Shown here piece after piece: positions 12,991 to 24,105 of a stretch of 64,000 bases of DNA; position 1 is the first letter of the stretch; every line of letters begins with the position of its first letter. The translations under genes and the position numbers were made by a program. Under the pieces are notes generated by a model. That model searched no databases. It was given only the letters and a program-made list of their open reading frames with translations, and was not told where the DNA came from. The DNA lies in the NCBI GenBank assembly GCA_016801885.1, contig CM028884.1:8390501-8454500 (forward strand), written 5' to 3'. The stretch comes from Toxotes chatareus. Its lineage: Eukaryota; Chordata; Actinopteri; Toxotidae.

Positions 12991-15900
12991 TGGTGTTCTC
13001 CATGCATTTGTCATGCATAATACCCACAACAGACAGTGCAGCTTTACTGCAAAGGCAGTTGGACATGATACAAAATCAGCATGAATCTAAATCTCCTCAC
13101 ATTCACATCTAGTATTAAAAATAGGGAAAACAACGGAAAAACAACAAGAGAAATCACTCAACATAGTCCTGCTTCCGAAAACAGCTACACCTTCACTGCC
13201 TAGTTCAGCTAACATCAAATCCACATGGGGGGTTCAGAAGAGTACCTTCCAATTTTAAACCTTTCTCATGCAATCTTATGCATAATTACTGGCAACTACA
13301 TTATGGGCCTCAGACACCTCCAGTTATTTCCCTCCTGACATACATTGCATTCAATGATGCTTCTGTTCGTTTGCTCCTAATTCCCTGCTGATATTAAGTT
13401 GAAGTGTTGGATCCAAAACACAGATAATAATTACAAAAATCAAAACAGTTCTTTATATAATGTAATAAAACCTGCAGTAATGAACTTGCAGTCATAAAAT
13501 TCAAATTTATAATTACATGACTTAATGTAAGTGTGGCCTGTAGTGATAAAGTACTGGTGGTAAAATGCAATTAGTGTGCATCAACCAGTGTGGCACAGCT
13601 GATGCCATCAGTTGTCGTACTTACATTCATGTGAATTATAAAGTTCAAAACTACAAAAAAAAAAAAAAGCACTTTGCTAATTATGGATCGTTTCAATGTC
13701 CTCTGCTTGTTCAATTAAGTGAGAATGTTTTCGTCATTCTCTCATAAACCGCTGTTTATCACTAAAAGTTCAATTGGTTGACTCTTGGTGGAAACGTTAT
13801 CCATAACACACTAATGAGTTCCTAGATGTTTTTGCTCTAATTAATGCTACTAATTCCTGTTAATTAATTGGTGTTGAGACTCGCTCCTTCTGCTGAGTTG
13901 AAGAAAGTAAAATTGGGTCACTGTAAAGGAAAAAAAAATAAAGCAACTTGGTAATACAGAAATATGGGTCTAGTTTTCCTTCCTAATTTGTTAAGCAGAA
14001 TGCCTCAGCAGTCTGCTAAGTAGCAGATGAAAGCTAATGTTTTCAGTGGCATCTGTTTTGCATGAAAAAAAATCAGTCTGTTAAATGGTTTATCATATTT
14101 ATGGAAGAGCCAAATGTAAAGCACTTGAAGAAACAGTGAAGAGCGCCACTGGCAGTCAAATACATTCAGTGTTTTACTGCTCAAATGTTAACGAGTTAAG
14201 AAACAAGTAACACATGAATCCAACACTGCAGAGAGGAGTCATTGTGTTCAAAATATTTAACCTCATAGAAACATAGTAGTACAATATGTTAAAAGATACT
14301 TTGAGCTGGCAGCCATTCTTTACATTCTTTACACCTCTAACCCAAGCAAGTCTTGTGATACATCAAACCCAGCTGTACTATGGCGGATAATATTACGTGT
14401 TGTGTACTTACCACCATGTGCTTTCAATGTTATCTGATCATTTCGTGTAAGTATTTCTGCTGATGCCCAAATGCTAAGAGTTAGCACCAAATTTGAGCTG
14501 TATCCAGCCTTGGCCTTTCAGATGTTTACACAGAGGCTGTGTGCAAATATTTGAGGCTAAAATGTGTTAGAAACTGCAAGTCAAAGCATTAACCTTCACT
14601 GGCTTAGATACAAAAAAAAAAAAAAAAATGTATGCTTTGCATTCAGCTTTGCCTGGTGGCTCATACATTTTATGTTGCTGCTTTGGGATAAAAAACAGAA
14701 CAGTGACCAGAATCCCATATTTAATGTAATGCAAACAATACAGTAGCCCTGCAATAAACACAGCCTTTGGGCAGCAGCAGGACAGTCTGATGGACAGACT
14801 GTCCATTACCTGATGTATCATGAAAAGAAGTAAAGAGGATGTGAGATGTGTTGAAAAGAAAACCAGAAATTATGGATGCACTTTCACACAAATTTCCTTT
14901 GCACAGCGGCATAGCCCCTATGAACACTTCTACAAAATTTGGCACATAAATGACAGAGTGCACCTTGATTGCTTAGTTTCAGAGCTGCTCGTCAACCTTT
15001 CATGCACTTCTCCACATGGAATATGCAGGGGCACAGGGCATTTCTAAGACCGATACACCTCTGTTTGTTTGTTCTATTCCTAATCTAAAGAGAGACAGAG
15101 GGAGCATACAGTATGCTATCATAAATGTGCCAGAGCATCATCTACGCTTTTAAAAGTTTTCAAAAGTATAACACACTGACATTCACATGGCAACTTTGCA
15201 ATTGGGGTTTTGAGAATTTTAAGACTTAAAAACAGGTCTTTGTTGTCCCTGACAAAAAATAGTTAGAAACTCTGTTGCAGACAGTAGTTTAATTGTCTTC
15301 AAAACCATTCCAACTGTTCAGAGACCAATTAACAGCGTTGTACCACTCAAAGCTACAGTGTGATCAAAACTGCATTTCCCAGTCTGATGGTATTGTTTAA
15401 CAAACGCCGGAGCGATTAAAACTGGCACTGCTGTGGAATATTAACTACACTCCTCAGAGATGTTATCGAGCCAGTAGTCTGTCAGACAGACAACAAGAGC
15501 TACCAGCCAAAATCAACATTATGTTTATAATGATATTGTACTGAGATCTCTCCCCCTCTTTCAATTCAGAGGACTGGTCATATTATATTTTATGTGTTTT
15601 TTTTTTTTTTAACTATCTAGAATTCACAAAAGTGCAATTTCTGTAACAGAACAAACACCACTGATGCATGCCAACAAATAAAGTTAGCTTGTAAAGAGGC
15701 TGTGAAAAAGTATAATTAACATCATCTGTGGCATTTTACAGGATGTGCTGCTAAATGTAACAAGCATATTTGCTAACTCCAGCCTTTTTACTGGTGAAAC
15801 TGTCAAAATAGACAGGCCACTAACTTGAAAACAAACCTAGCAACAGGGAATGAAGTGCTCATTTATCATATCTCACTACACAAGCACATACACGCTGATT

Positions 15901-16344
15901 CTGTGCGTGTATAGTCAGAAACAAGATGAGATATGATCTTTTTATTCTCAGCAGAAGGTGATCCATGAAGATTTTCTATACTCTTTTCTCAGTCAGTACC
16001 AGCTGTCACTAGCTAGTAACTGTAAACTGTAAATGTGATGGACAATAATTATTCATCCCCACTGATCACAGAATAGAAATCAGATGCACTTGGACATTTG
16101 ACCTTGCATCAAGGCACACCACTGTGCTGCAGTACACAGTTCTGAAAACCTCTCATATAGATGAACCAACACAAAAAGAAAAAAGGACATAAATACTGTA
16201 CTTACATGGCATTATCAATCATAGTGAGATTTTCTCCATGTTCTATCTTTAGTTTTCTTAATCCAAGCATTGTGACTCAATATTACAGATCCTGTTTGAC
16301 GTATTGGGCATCTATTAGTATGTCTGTCTTGTTTGTTGTGTTTC
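12991..16344. other. intergenic DNA
   Basis: A runs occur at 13655..13668 and 14612..14628, and a T run at 15598..15610. I see no gene or structured element. Confidence 0.55.
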
Positions 16345-16840
16345 AGTGCAGTGCAGTCAGGTACACGAAGGAGGAGGACCCAAATATAGAAACCGCAAGA
16401 CAGAATGATGCTTGAGTCCAAAGTCCTTACTTTTGGGAGAACAAAACTTCAGAGGTAGTCCAAAGCAGGAAACAAAAGGCAAATCCAAGAGGGTGCATGG
16501 GCAGAGAAACAGGCAAGACAACTAACAAGAGAATCAGTACAAACACAGACTCAGGAACAGACAGACAAACTGACAAGGACACAGGAGAACAACAAGACTT
16601 ATAAAGACAGGAAGTAAAAGGCACCAGGTAACACCAATCAGGGTGGGGCAGACAATCAAAAAAGGAGGGAAAACACACAAAGACAGGAAGTAGGAAGGGG
16701 ACTGATACACAAGGGCTAGGCCTTCAAAATAAAACAGGAAATAGAAACAAGAAGCAGGTTTCAATCCAGAAAACCTACGAAAAAAACCCCACAAGAATCA
16801 AAATGACAATACACGACAACAAAAGGAACCAGAAGTCTAC
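16345..16840. repeat. A-rich dispersed teleost repeat (GAGGAGGACCCAAAT type)
   Basis: It starts at GAAGGAGGAGGACCCAAATA and has long purine/A-rich stretches listing ACAGACTCAGGAACAGACAG and ACACAGGAGAACAACAAG. It then reads CAGGTAACACCAATCAGGGT and GGGGCAGACAATCAAA. This order is typical of a high-copy fish repeat. The minus-strand hydrophobic open frames are T-rich shadows. The right boundary is uncertain and may reach about 17080. Confidence 0.55.
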
Positions 16841-17344
16841 TACAAAGTTCTAAACCAAACAAGAGAGACAGAATAATCTGACTTTCAACTTAAAGAACAG
16901 GAATTACTGAAAAATACCCAAAAGAAACCATAACCAGAGTCTGCAGAAGGTCCAATACAATATTAACAGAAGCTACCCAGGGCTGGTTATGCCCAAAGAG
17001 ACCAAGAAGCCACAACAGTCCAAATAATCCAGAAGTCCAAAACAGTTCAGAACAGCTCCCGTTAGGGCAAATCACAGCAGTGTTTTATAAAGAAGCAAGA
17101 GAAAAGGGAATGCTACAATAGATACATTCTAGTATACTATGGGGTTTTGGTTCCATACAAACCAGTATGTTAAGGGTTATAATGAAGATGATTGATAATA
17201 AATTATGATGGACACTTACTTTACACATTACACATTTATCACCAGAAGGCCATGCATTCTTACACATCACACCAGGCTTGAAGAGCATGGTGATTTAAAT
17301 ACATTCATATTGATGTTTGTCTCCTTCAAGGCCTTTTCAAGTCG

Positions 17345-17418
17345 TTTTTTTTGATTTTTTTGTTTTTTATGTTTTGTTTTTTGTTTCTAATGTCTTTTTT
17401 TTTTTTTTTTTTTTTTTA
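17345..17418. repeat. T-rich low-complexity tract
   Basis: Interrupted T runs (GATTTTTTTGTTTTTTATG and similar) end in a pure run of 23 T at about 17395..17417. It could be the remains of an A-tailed retroposon in minus orientation, but no body is recognisable. Confidence 0.7.
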
Positions 17419-20399
17419 GAATTTAACTGTTTTACACAATACACCAGTGCCTAAGCTGCTCAATGTATAAAACTGACACAAAAGTTTGTTTCCTGTTTAA
17501 TTCATATTTTGCTCATATGCTGTTGATGTTTTAAATTAAGTGTTTTGCTGGATTTTCATTCCTACAGTATAAATAATATACAAAACTTCAACATTTGGTA
17601 AGACTTGGCTGATGATCTGATGAATGGAATTAGGTCCCAAACTGACAAATTGTTGCTGTGGCTTTTTCAAACATCTCATTTCCATGTAAAATAGCAAAAA
17701 CATTTATGGAGTGAAGTGTTTGTGGGTCTGAAAGACAAGATAAGACAAAATGAAGTTGAGAGAAATGGTGCCTACAGAGTAGCCACCCAAAATAAACACT
17801 CTCCTGCTTGTGCAGAAAGAACAAAAATCCAATATGAATATAATCTTCCACTTGATTACTCTACAAGGAAATGATTGCCCTCCTCTTCACGCACAGCCCA
17901 GAGCCACAACATTAAAATGTATTTATTAATTTCCTTCAAATGAGCAGATTGTCACTACCATTAGCATCAGAGAAGAACAATGGTGCACACTGTTGCCCCA
18001 GTATGATCTGACCTCCCTCTGAAGCAGCAGCAAAGAAAGGCCTCGTAATTATACTGCTGTTTCTGACACAGCAATCCAATCCACAAGTACACTCGATTGT
18101 GTCTCAGTAAGGTGACCTCTGTTTTACTGTAGCAGATCTTTCAAAAAAAAAATCCACATCTAGATTTGCTACAGCATACAAAGACTACCTTTGTTTGGCA
18201 TTGCATCAACCTGAGTAGTGTTTGAGAAAGCGTATAAGTGAATAAAACACCCGCACTGCACATACAATGCAGGCCTATTATTGTAGTCTATGCAGGAGGC
18301 CACACAACAAGACTGATTTGCACCACAGAACCAGCAGTTTCCCTGTGACCGTTCAGGCCCAACATATTCATTTGTGTGAGAGCATCAGTGGGAAAAACAG
18401 GACTAATGGGCAGTCACGTAACACTTTTTCTCTCAGGTGAGCATATCGCGTGTGATTGCATGTTTCATGATCAAAAGAATATAGGGGATCGCTTTCTGTC
18501 TGTAATCTCTGCACTTCTGTTGCACTATCAGCGGCCAATTTAAGGTCACAGAGATCACAGTTTCCTCTGCAACAACCTCTAAATATTTCAAGGTGACAGA
18601 ATAGTCCCCCCTGGAGAAATTAGCAAAGACCTTTCAGTTTTTGAGATGTCACCCTTCATTGTTGTGTATTGGTGACTCCTCGTAGAGCTGATGGCTACTT
18701 GATATTTATTGATCGGTGAAGACAAACCGCTGAGTAGATGATTGAAAGCATTATGATATAAATGGGTGTAATGATACTGACAACTGAGATGCAGGCTGGT
18801 GAATGAGATCAAAAACAAAATCTGTGTTTGGAAAATTTGGTGGGAATTTGAATCTAAACAGTCAGGACATTTAAAGTAATGTTCGAAAGGTCTGTAGAAA
18901 AATACTCGTACAACTTTTACAGTACGGTAAGTTCATTTGCAGTCTGGGTCTGTTTTGCTCCTTTAACTAATACAAACTGTGAACATGAAACATCATTTCA
19001 TTTGCATAGGTTAATTAAAAACAGTGTTTGACTTCTCTTTTCTGTGTTGATCAGAATACTAATTAAAAACCACTAATAATGTACATGCAACTGATAATGT
19101 CGACAGCTTTCTCATATGCCTTGGAGGATAATTATTTTGTTTTAATTTTAAACCTAGGTGTTGTTTTGTAAGGATGTTGATTGTATTTAAAATATAATCG
19201 GCTATGTTTTTGTAGTAAGTGTCACCAAGGATGCCAAAACTAATTTTGGCTGTTAAGCCAAAAAAGTCTATTCCCATTAATTTGTGGACGTTTTTCTCCC
19301 ACCTGACATCACAAACTGCAGAGGAAATTTTAACAATAAACACAGTCAGCAGCCAGCAGCAAATGAAGGATCATTAAATTGATGGTTTTGGAGATTAGAT
19401 AGATAAACTAGATAGACACAGGTACATCTAAAGCATTTGTGGTGGAATGTAAAAAAAAAAAAAAAAACAGTCATGGTGTCTCATTAGTGCAGACAGGGAC
19501 ATGTAACATGCTCAGCATCATTTGTTAGAGTGACGCTCTCGTCTTGTGCTGCGTGCAGAATTGCCATAAAATGATGTTTTTGAAAAATGAGATAGCCACA
19601 AATGGCGGTTCACTGTGTGACACAGTGAACTGTCACACTGTAGCATCGCACTGGATTTCACATACAACTGAAGCCATTTGGTTGCTTGCTTACGTGAACA
19701 CATAGCAGAAAGGGGATACTTTAAAACCTCCCGCTATTGGGGCACTTTAGCTCAAACTTCATGCTTCATTTTTCATGCATATATTTTCAGGCCATTTAGA
19801 TAGCAGTGCAGTACAGGTTACAGATGTAGCTTTGCTAAGTAACATAAAATGTTGACAGGTACAGTCCCTGGGCTTGCTTAGAAATAAGAAAAAGGAAAAA
19901 GGAGCTGCAGCTGAGGAGCCCTTGAGCAAGGTGTGTTACGCAGAAACTGCTCCAATGGGACTCTGCTCTGAGAGCAGTGAGAGCTGTGTTTAAACAGAAA
20001 ACAAATCTTCAGAACAACACCATCCTGGATGGATAAATCTGAGGGTTCCCCAGTTTTTCTTTTTTTTTTGTATGCAGTGACATGTTAATGAGTTTATCTG
20101 CAGGTAAAGATCAAAGTAGAGAACAGAAGACATGATCCATTACCACAGGCTAACACGTGTGGACAATAAAAACCCTTCCTTCCATCTCAGCCGTCTGAAA
20201 GTGCACATATAATGTCAGAGTCTTGTCTTTGCTGCTAATTAATTGGAGTAGCAATTATATATGTGCAGCTGTTCGGCCAGATGCCAGTGAACTCTACTCT
20301 GAAGTCATGTAGGAAAATTAAACCTGACAAACATGAGGCATGTGATCAAGAGTTTGTCTAATAACAAGAACTGCATCTGGTCTGATGCACACCTGAGAG
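17419..20399. other. intergenic DNA with a candidate conserved stretch
   Basis: Holds the 23-bp palindrome at 19.6 kb and an A run at 19451..19467. The part 17880..18065 is free of simple repeats and has AACAATGG (17976..17983) and TAATTATA words, as in developmental enhancers. This is suggestive only. Confidence 0.5.
19608..19630. other. 23-bp near-perfect palindrome
   Basis: Two 11-bp arms, GTTCACTGTGT and ACACAGTGAAC, flank a single G. A further TGTCACACTGT follows directly. It could be a dimeric protein site or a cruciform-prone sequence; no function can be assigned. Confidence 0.6.
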
Positions 20400-20875
20400 T
20401 CAAATATGAAGACGCAGCTTTCAAAATAATACTTCAGTACGTAAGTAGTAGTAGTAAAATGTACTTAAATTATTAAAAACAAAACTGTATTTGCTATGTA
20501 GAAAAAAATGGCTCCTGTTATTGTGCTATTATTGTCTACGTGTTACATTATTGGATTAGGATTTGTGGTCTGTTAATGTGTAAACTTAATTTTCTCTTGC
20601 AACTGGTTGAGCTGGAGCTCATTTTAATTTTTATGCTGTTGACTTACTGTAAAGCAAAGCTATAATTTATAAGCATCATCAGATGTATGTCTTATCATGA
20701 CTTTATCTGCTGTAACTTGCAACAGCTGCTGTTAAATAAATGCAGTGAAGTAAAAAAGTACAATGATTCCCTCTGAATAGAAGTATGGAGTAATGTGAAA
20801 TGGAACAACTTAAAATATAAAGACCTTAAAACTGTACTTATCTGCAGTACTTGAATTAAGTAAGATTTTCACTTC
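20400..20875 (+). repeat. dispersed teleost repeat with AGTACTT-type ends (family C)
   Basis: It starts with an AAAATGTACTTAAATTATTA block. The core has GGTTGAGCTGGAGCTCATTTTAA and AAATGCAGTGAAGTAAAAAAG, then ACAATGATTCCCTCTGAA. It ends with AAAACTGTACTTATCTGCAGTACTTGAATT. The order matches a common percomorph interspersed repeat seen near 'AAGTACAAGTACCTC' sequences. It is non-coding and diverged. Confidence 0.65.
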
Positions 20876-21559
20876 AACATATTTTATAAAATGATTATAC
20901 TTGGATACAAAAGGTGTAACTTTGAATAGTGGCCTTTGGAGAAAAAGCCAAACTGATGCTGGGAAATTATTTTTCTGTTTTGGGTTTAGGTAATAAAAGG
21001 TTATTTCAAGTAACAAGCTTTGTTTTCATTTCAAATTTGACTTCACTGGCCCTGTTTATTATGTATAATTGCATCTTGATAATATGCAGCGACTAATTGT
21101 GCATTTGAAGCAACACTAGCTGTAGGTAAAAAAAAAACAAAGACAAAAAAAAGCCTATCAGGAAAAAAAATGAGGTAAGGAAGATACTTGCACATCACTT
21201 CAAACTTGTTATGCATACAGAATTAAAAGCACCATTTCCATCGGTTTCAGTCTGTTAGTTATAGTTTCCCTGCTCATTTCCTCCAGTGAAAACTGCAAAG
21301 GTTCAAAGCGACCAAACTGTGATGTGCTGCAATGCAGATGGATTTTTCATTGCCCTGCATGGAGGAGGGCAAAGAGGTAACATTGCCTCCATTCTCGCCA
21401 GGGTCTCTCTTGTCTCGGCAGCCTCCAGTCAATACGCATGATCATCATTCCTTCTCTCTTTATCACCACAATGTACCGCGTCCTCACCGCCTGACAATTT
21501 CATATACGCTGAAATTCATGACCTCATCACAATGTAGAAATTGATTTACATGCTGCGAT

Positions 21560-22110
21560 TTCCTTTTCGCTTCTGAAGCCTATTCTGATTTTTATTTTTG
21601 ATGGCTGTGGGAATGTGATGTGCTGAATTTTTTCGCTGTTCAATTTCATTTGATGTTGTGAAGTCAGTTTTGATGGTGCTCAAAGAACAGAAGCAGCTGG
21701 TCCAATATATGACACTAAACAATGGAACACAGAAATATTATACAGCCTACAAAGTGATTACAGATCTCTATTCCCACTTTAAAGTGTTACAATAAATGTA
21801 TGTCATGTCTTTTCAAAGTTATACAGGCACGACAAGGCCTCTATTCTCAGCAAAGTCTCCGGTCCATAAAATTTACATTCATCTGGGAGGAGCCAGAAGA
21901 TTATGCACTGCAATGATTTGGAATAGGAATTAAATTAATAAGTGGCTGCCTTAATAAAAAGTTGTTGTCAAAGATGACAGGTTGAGGCGATGTATTTGAT
22001 AGGTAGCGTTTGTAAATCCCATTGAAAGGCATCATTAATCTTCTCATCCGGATGCCATGGGACATAAAATGAAAGAGTGGGAAATTACTTGTCATCCTCA
22101 CAGCAGTGCA
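21560..22110. promoter_or_regulatory. candidate conserved non-coding element (unproven)
   Basis: About 550 bp of repeat-free sequence with no coding frame. It has AACAATGG near 21719, AATTAAATTAATAAG near 21928 and balanced base composition. It stands out by eye from the repeat-laden DNA to its right. The inference rests on texture, not on alignment. Confidence 0.25.
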
Positions 22111-22704
22111 CTGGAACATTTTAGATGGGGGTGTAATTGTTTTCCTGATTAGTTCAGTGTGGGTATGTGCCTATTTATTTACATGTTCCGTTAACAAGGA
22201 CAGTGTTTGTTGTGGCCTACTCCCCCCTCCCTCCCTCCACCAGCACCATGCCCAATTGAGGATGAAAAATCCCTTTGAGCTCTGGGAGCAGTCGCAGAAC
22301 TGCCTCTGCTGGAGAAAGGAACATTATAGTAGGTAAAGTAGACAGTTCAAAGATACATTTTCACCAGTGAAAAAAATGAATTCTTTTCTTTGTGAAGAAA
22401 CAAATGAGCGTGTATGAAGGCACTAAATCCCCCTTTAAGGATCCTGCTGTGAGAACACACTAATGGTAATGTACAGTAGCTGGGATGAACAGACAGGATT
22501 AGTGTTTTAACGGAGAGCCATACATTTTTAGGTTGATATTATGCAATTATTTATTTGCCAGTAAAACACAACTAGCTACTGCATAAAGTGAGATATTATT
22601 GGACTACGTGCTGGGTGTGGGAACTGCAAGAGATGAATGATAACAAAACACACTAAACAGTGGAAATGAGGTGGTGCAGTGTAAACAGACAGTAGCAGCT
22701 GAGG

Positions 22705-23070
22705 CACTAGAGGCTGTACATGGGCACAGCAGTGTGCTGAGCTAAATGCTAACATGCACACACTGACAATGCTAACATTCTGATGTATTGCAGGTAATGT
22801 TTGGTTTAGGGTGTTGGCATGCCAACGTTTACAATTTAGCACCCCGCACAAATATTGCTGTGGTTGATGTCATTATTTTTGAAGGCACTGGTCATAAAAC
22901 AAAAAATGTTTTTACTTGACAATGGTGTTGGAGGAAAACTCAGCAGATCATCAGTGTCATTGCTGTTGACAAATCATGTCAGTACCAAATTTCATGGCAG
23001 TCCATCCAATATTATTGAGATTTTAAAAATGTAAAAGTTTATGGACTGAAAATTATAGATGCTGCTAGCC
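22705..23070 (+). repeat. dispersed teleost repeat, family A copy 2
   Basis: It contains GAGCTAAATGCTAACATGCA, then CTGACAATGCTAACATTCTG, a TTAGGGTGTTGGCATGCCAA block, and near the end GTACCAAATTTCATGGCAGT followed by CCATCCAATATTATTGAGAT. It is the same family as the copy at 12.6 kb, in the same orientation, and lies immediately left of the LINE fragment. Confidence 0.7.
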
Positions 23071-23142
23071 TAGCAGAAAAAATGATATAAAATCATAAGG
23101 CCATTTGTACTTGAGTACTTGACCTGAAATGGGTTTTTTTTG

Positions 23143-23737
23143 GGGGGGGGCAAGGCAAGGCAAGGCAAGGTTTATTTATATAGCACCATTCGTACACAAG
23201 GTAATTCATAGTGCTTTACAGATTACATTAAAATCATAGAATAAAAGCAAATCATATTACATTAAAATCATAAATAATAGATTAATAGAATAAAAGAAAT
23301 ATATTAAAACATTGGAGCAGAAAAAAAAATAGAAAACAGTAAAATAATTAAGTAAGAAGAGTGCAGTTAAGACAATTTAAGAGAATGCGTCAGTAAAAAG
23401 GTGTGTTTTCAGGCCTGACTTAAATAAGCTGAGTGTTTGGGCTGACCTCAGGTATTCCGGAAGTTTATTCCACAAGTGAGGGGCAGAATAACTAAATCCT
23501 GCTTCACTTTGTTTAGTCCTGACCCTAGGAACACACAGTAGGCCTGTCCCTGATGATCTAAGGGGTCTGGATGCTTCATAAGGAACCAGTAAGTCCATGA
23601 GATATTTTGGTCCGAGACCATTCAGTGCTTTGAAGACCAAGAGTAGAACTTTAAACTGTATCCTTTGACTCACAGGAAGCCAGTGCAGTGATTTGAGGAC
23701 AGGTGTAATGGGGTCCATTTGGGGGATGCACAACAAA
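23143..23737 (-). mobile_element. 5'-truncated L2/Rex1-type LINE (3' end of ORF2 and tail)
   Basis: A minus-strand reading frame (23377..23736) encodes ITPVLKSLHWLPVSQRIQFK, then LLLVFKALNGLGPKYL, LRSSGTGLLCVPRVRTK and LWNKLPEYLRSAQTLSLFKS. This is the C-terminal end of reverse transcriptase ORF2 in CR1/L2/Rex1-clade non-LTR retrotransposons. The rest of ORF2, including the catalytic domain, is absent, as expected for 5' truncation. The 3' UTR contains the usual TATATAGCAC-type sequence and ends in a short tandem tail, four CAAGG units at 23151..23170 on the plus strand beside a G run. The copy cannot move on its own. The exact clade is uncertain between L2 and Rex1. Confidence 0.85.
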
Positions 23738-23844
23738 CTTTAACCACAACATAAGCATATTCTCACCTTATAAAACTGATGTAGCAAACAGGTTAGCAAA
23801 AGGAGGAAAATTAACATTTATGGAAAGTCATGTTTCTGGCCACC

Positions 23845-24105
23845 TGGTGAATATAAGTCCAAAATTCACTCTTCTTTTATCTCTGTTTGTCTTGTTATGT
23901 CTACCAAGTCTGGAGGAGAAAATATATCTCAATAGCTCCACTATTTCCACAGGTTGATCTCAAACCGTGTCTTTCTTGGTCATAAAACCAAAATAATATG
24001 CTCAAAGATGCTAAAACGCTTTGTATGGTTGAGTTTAACCACAGAGCCAAGCAATAATTCTCTGTGGGTTCAGCACTACATGCACCAGCTTTCACATTAC
24101 ATATG
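23845..24105 (+). repeat. dispersed teleost repeat, family B copy 2
   Basis: It matches copy 1 in the same order: ATAAGTCCAAAATTCACTCT near the start, then AAGATGCTAAAACGCT, and AATTCTCTGTGGGTTCAGCA near the end. It lies just right of the LINE fragment, so several repeats are clustered here. Confidence 0.6.
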
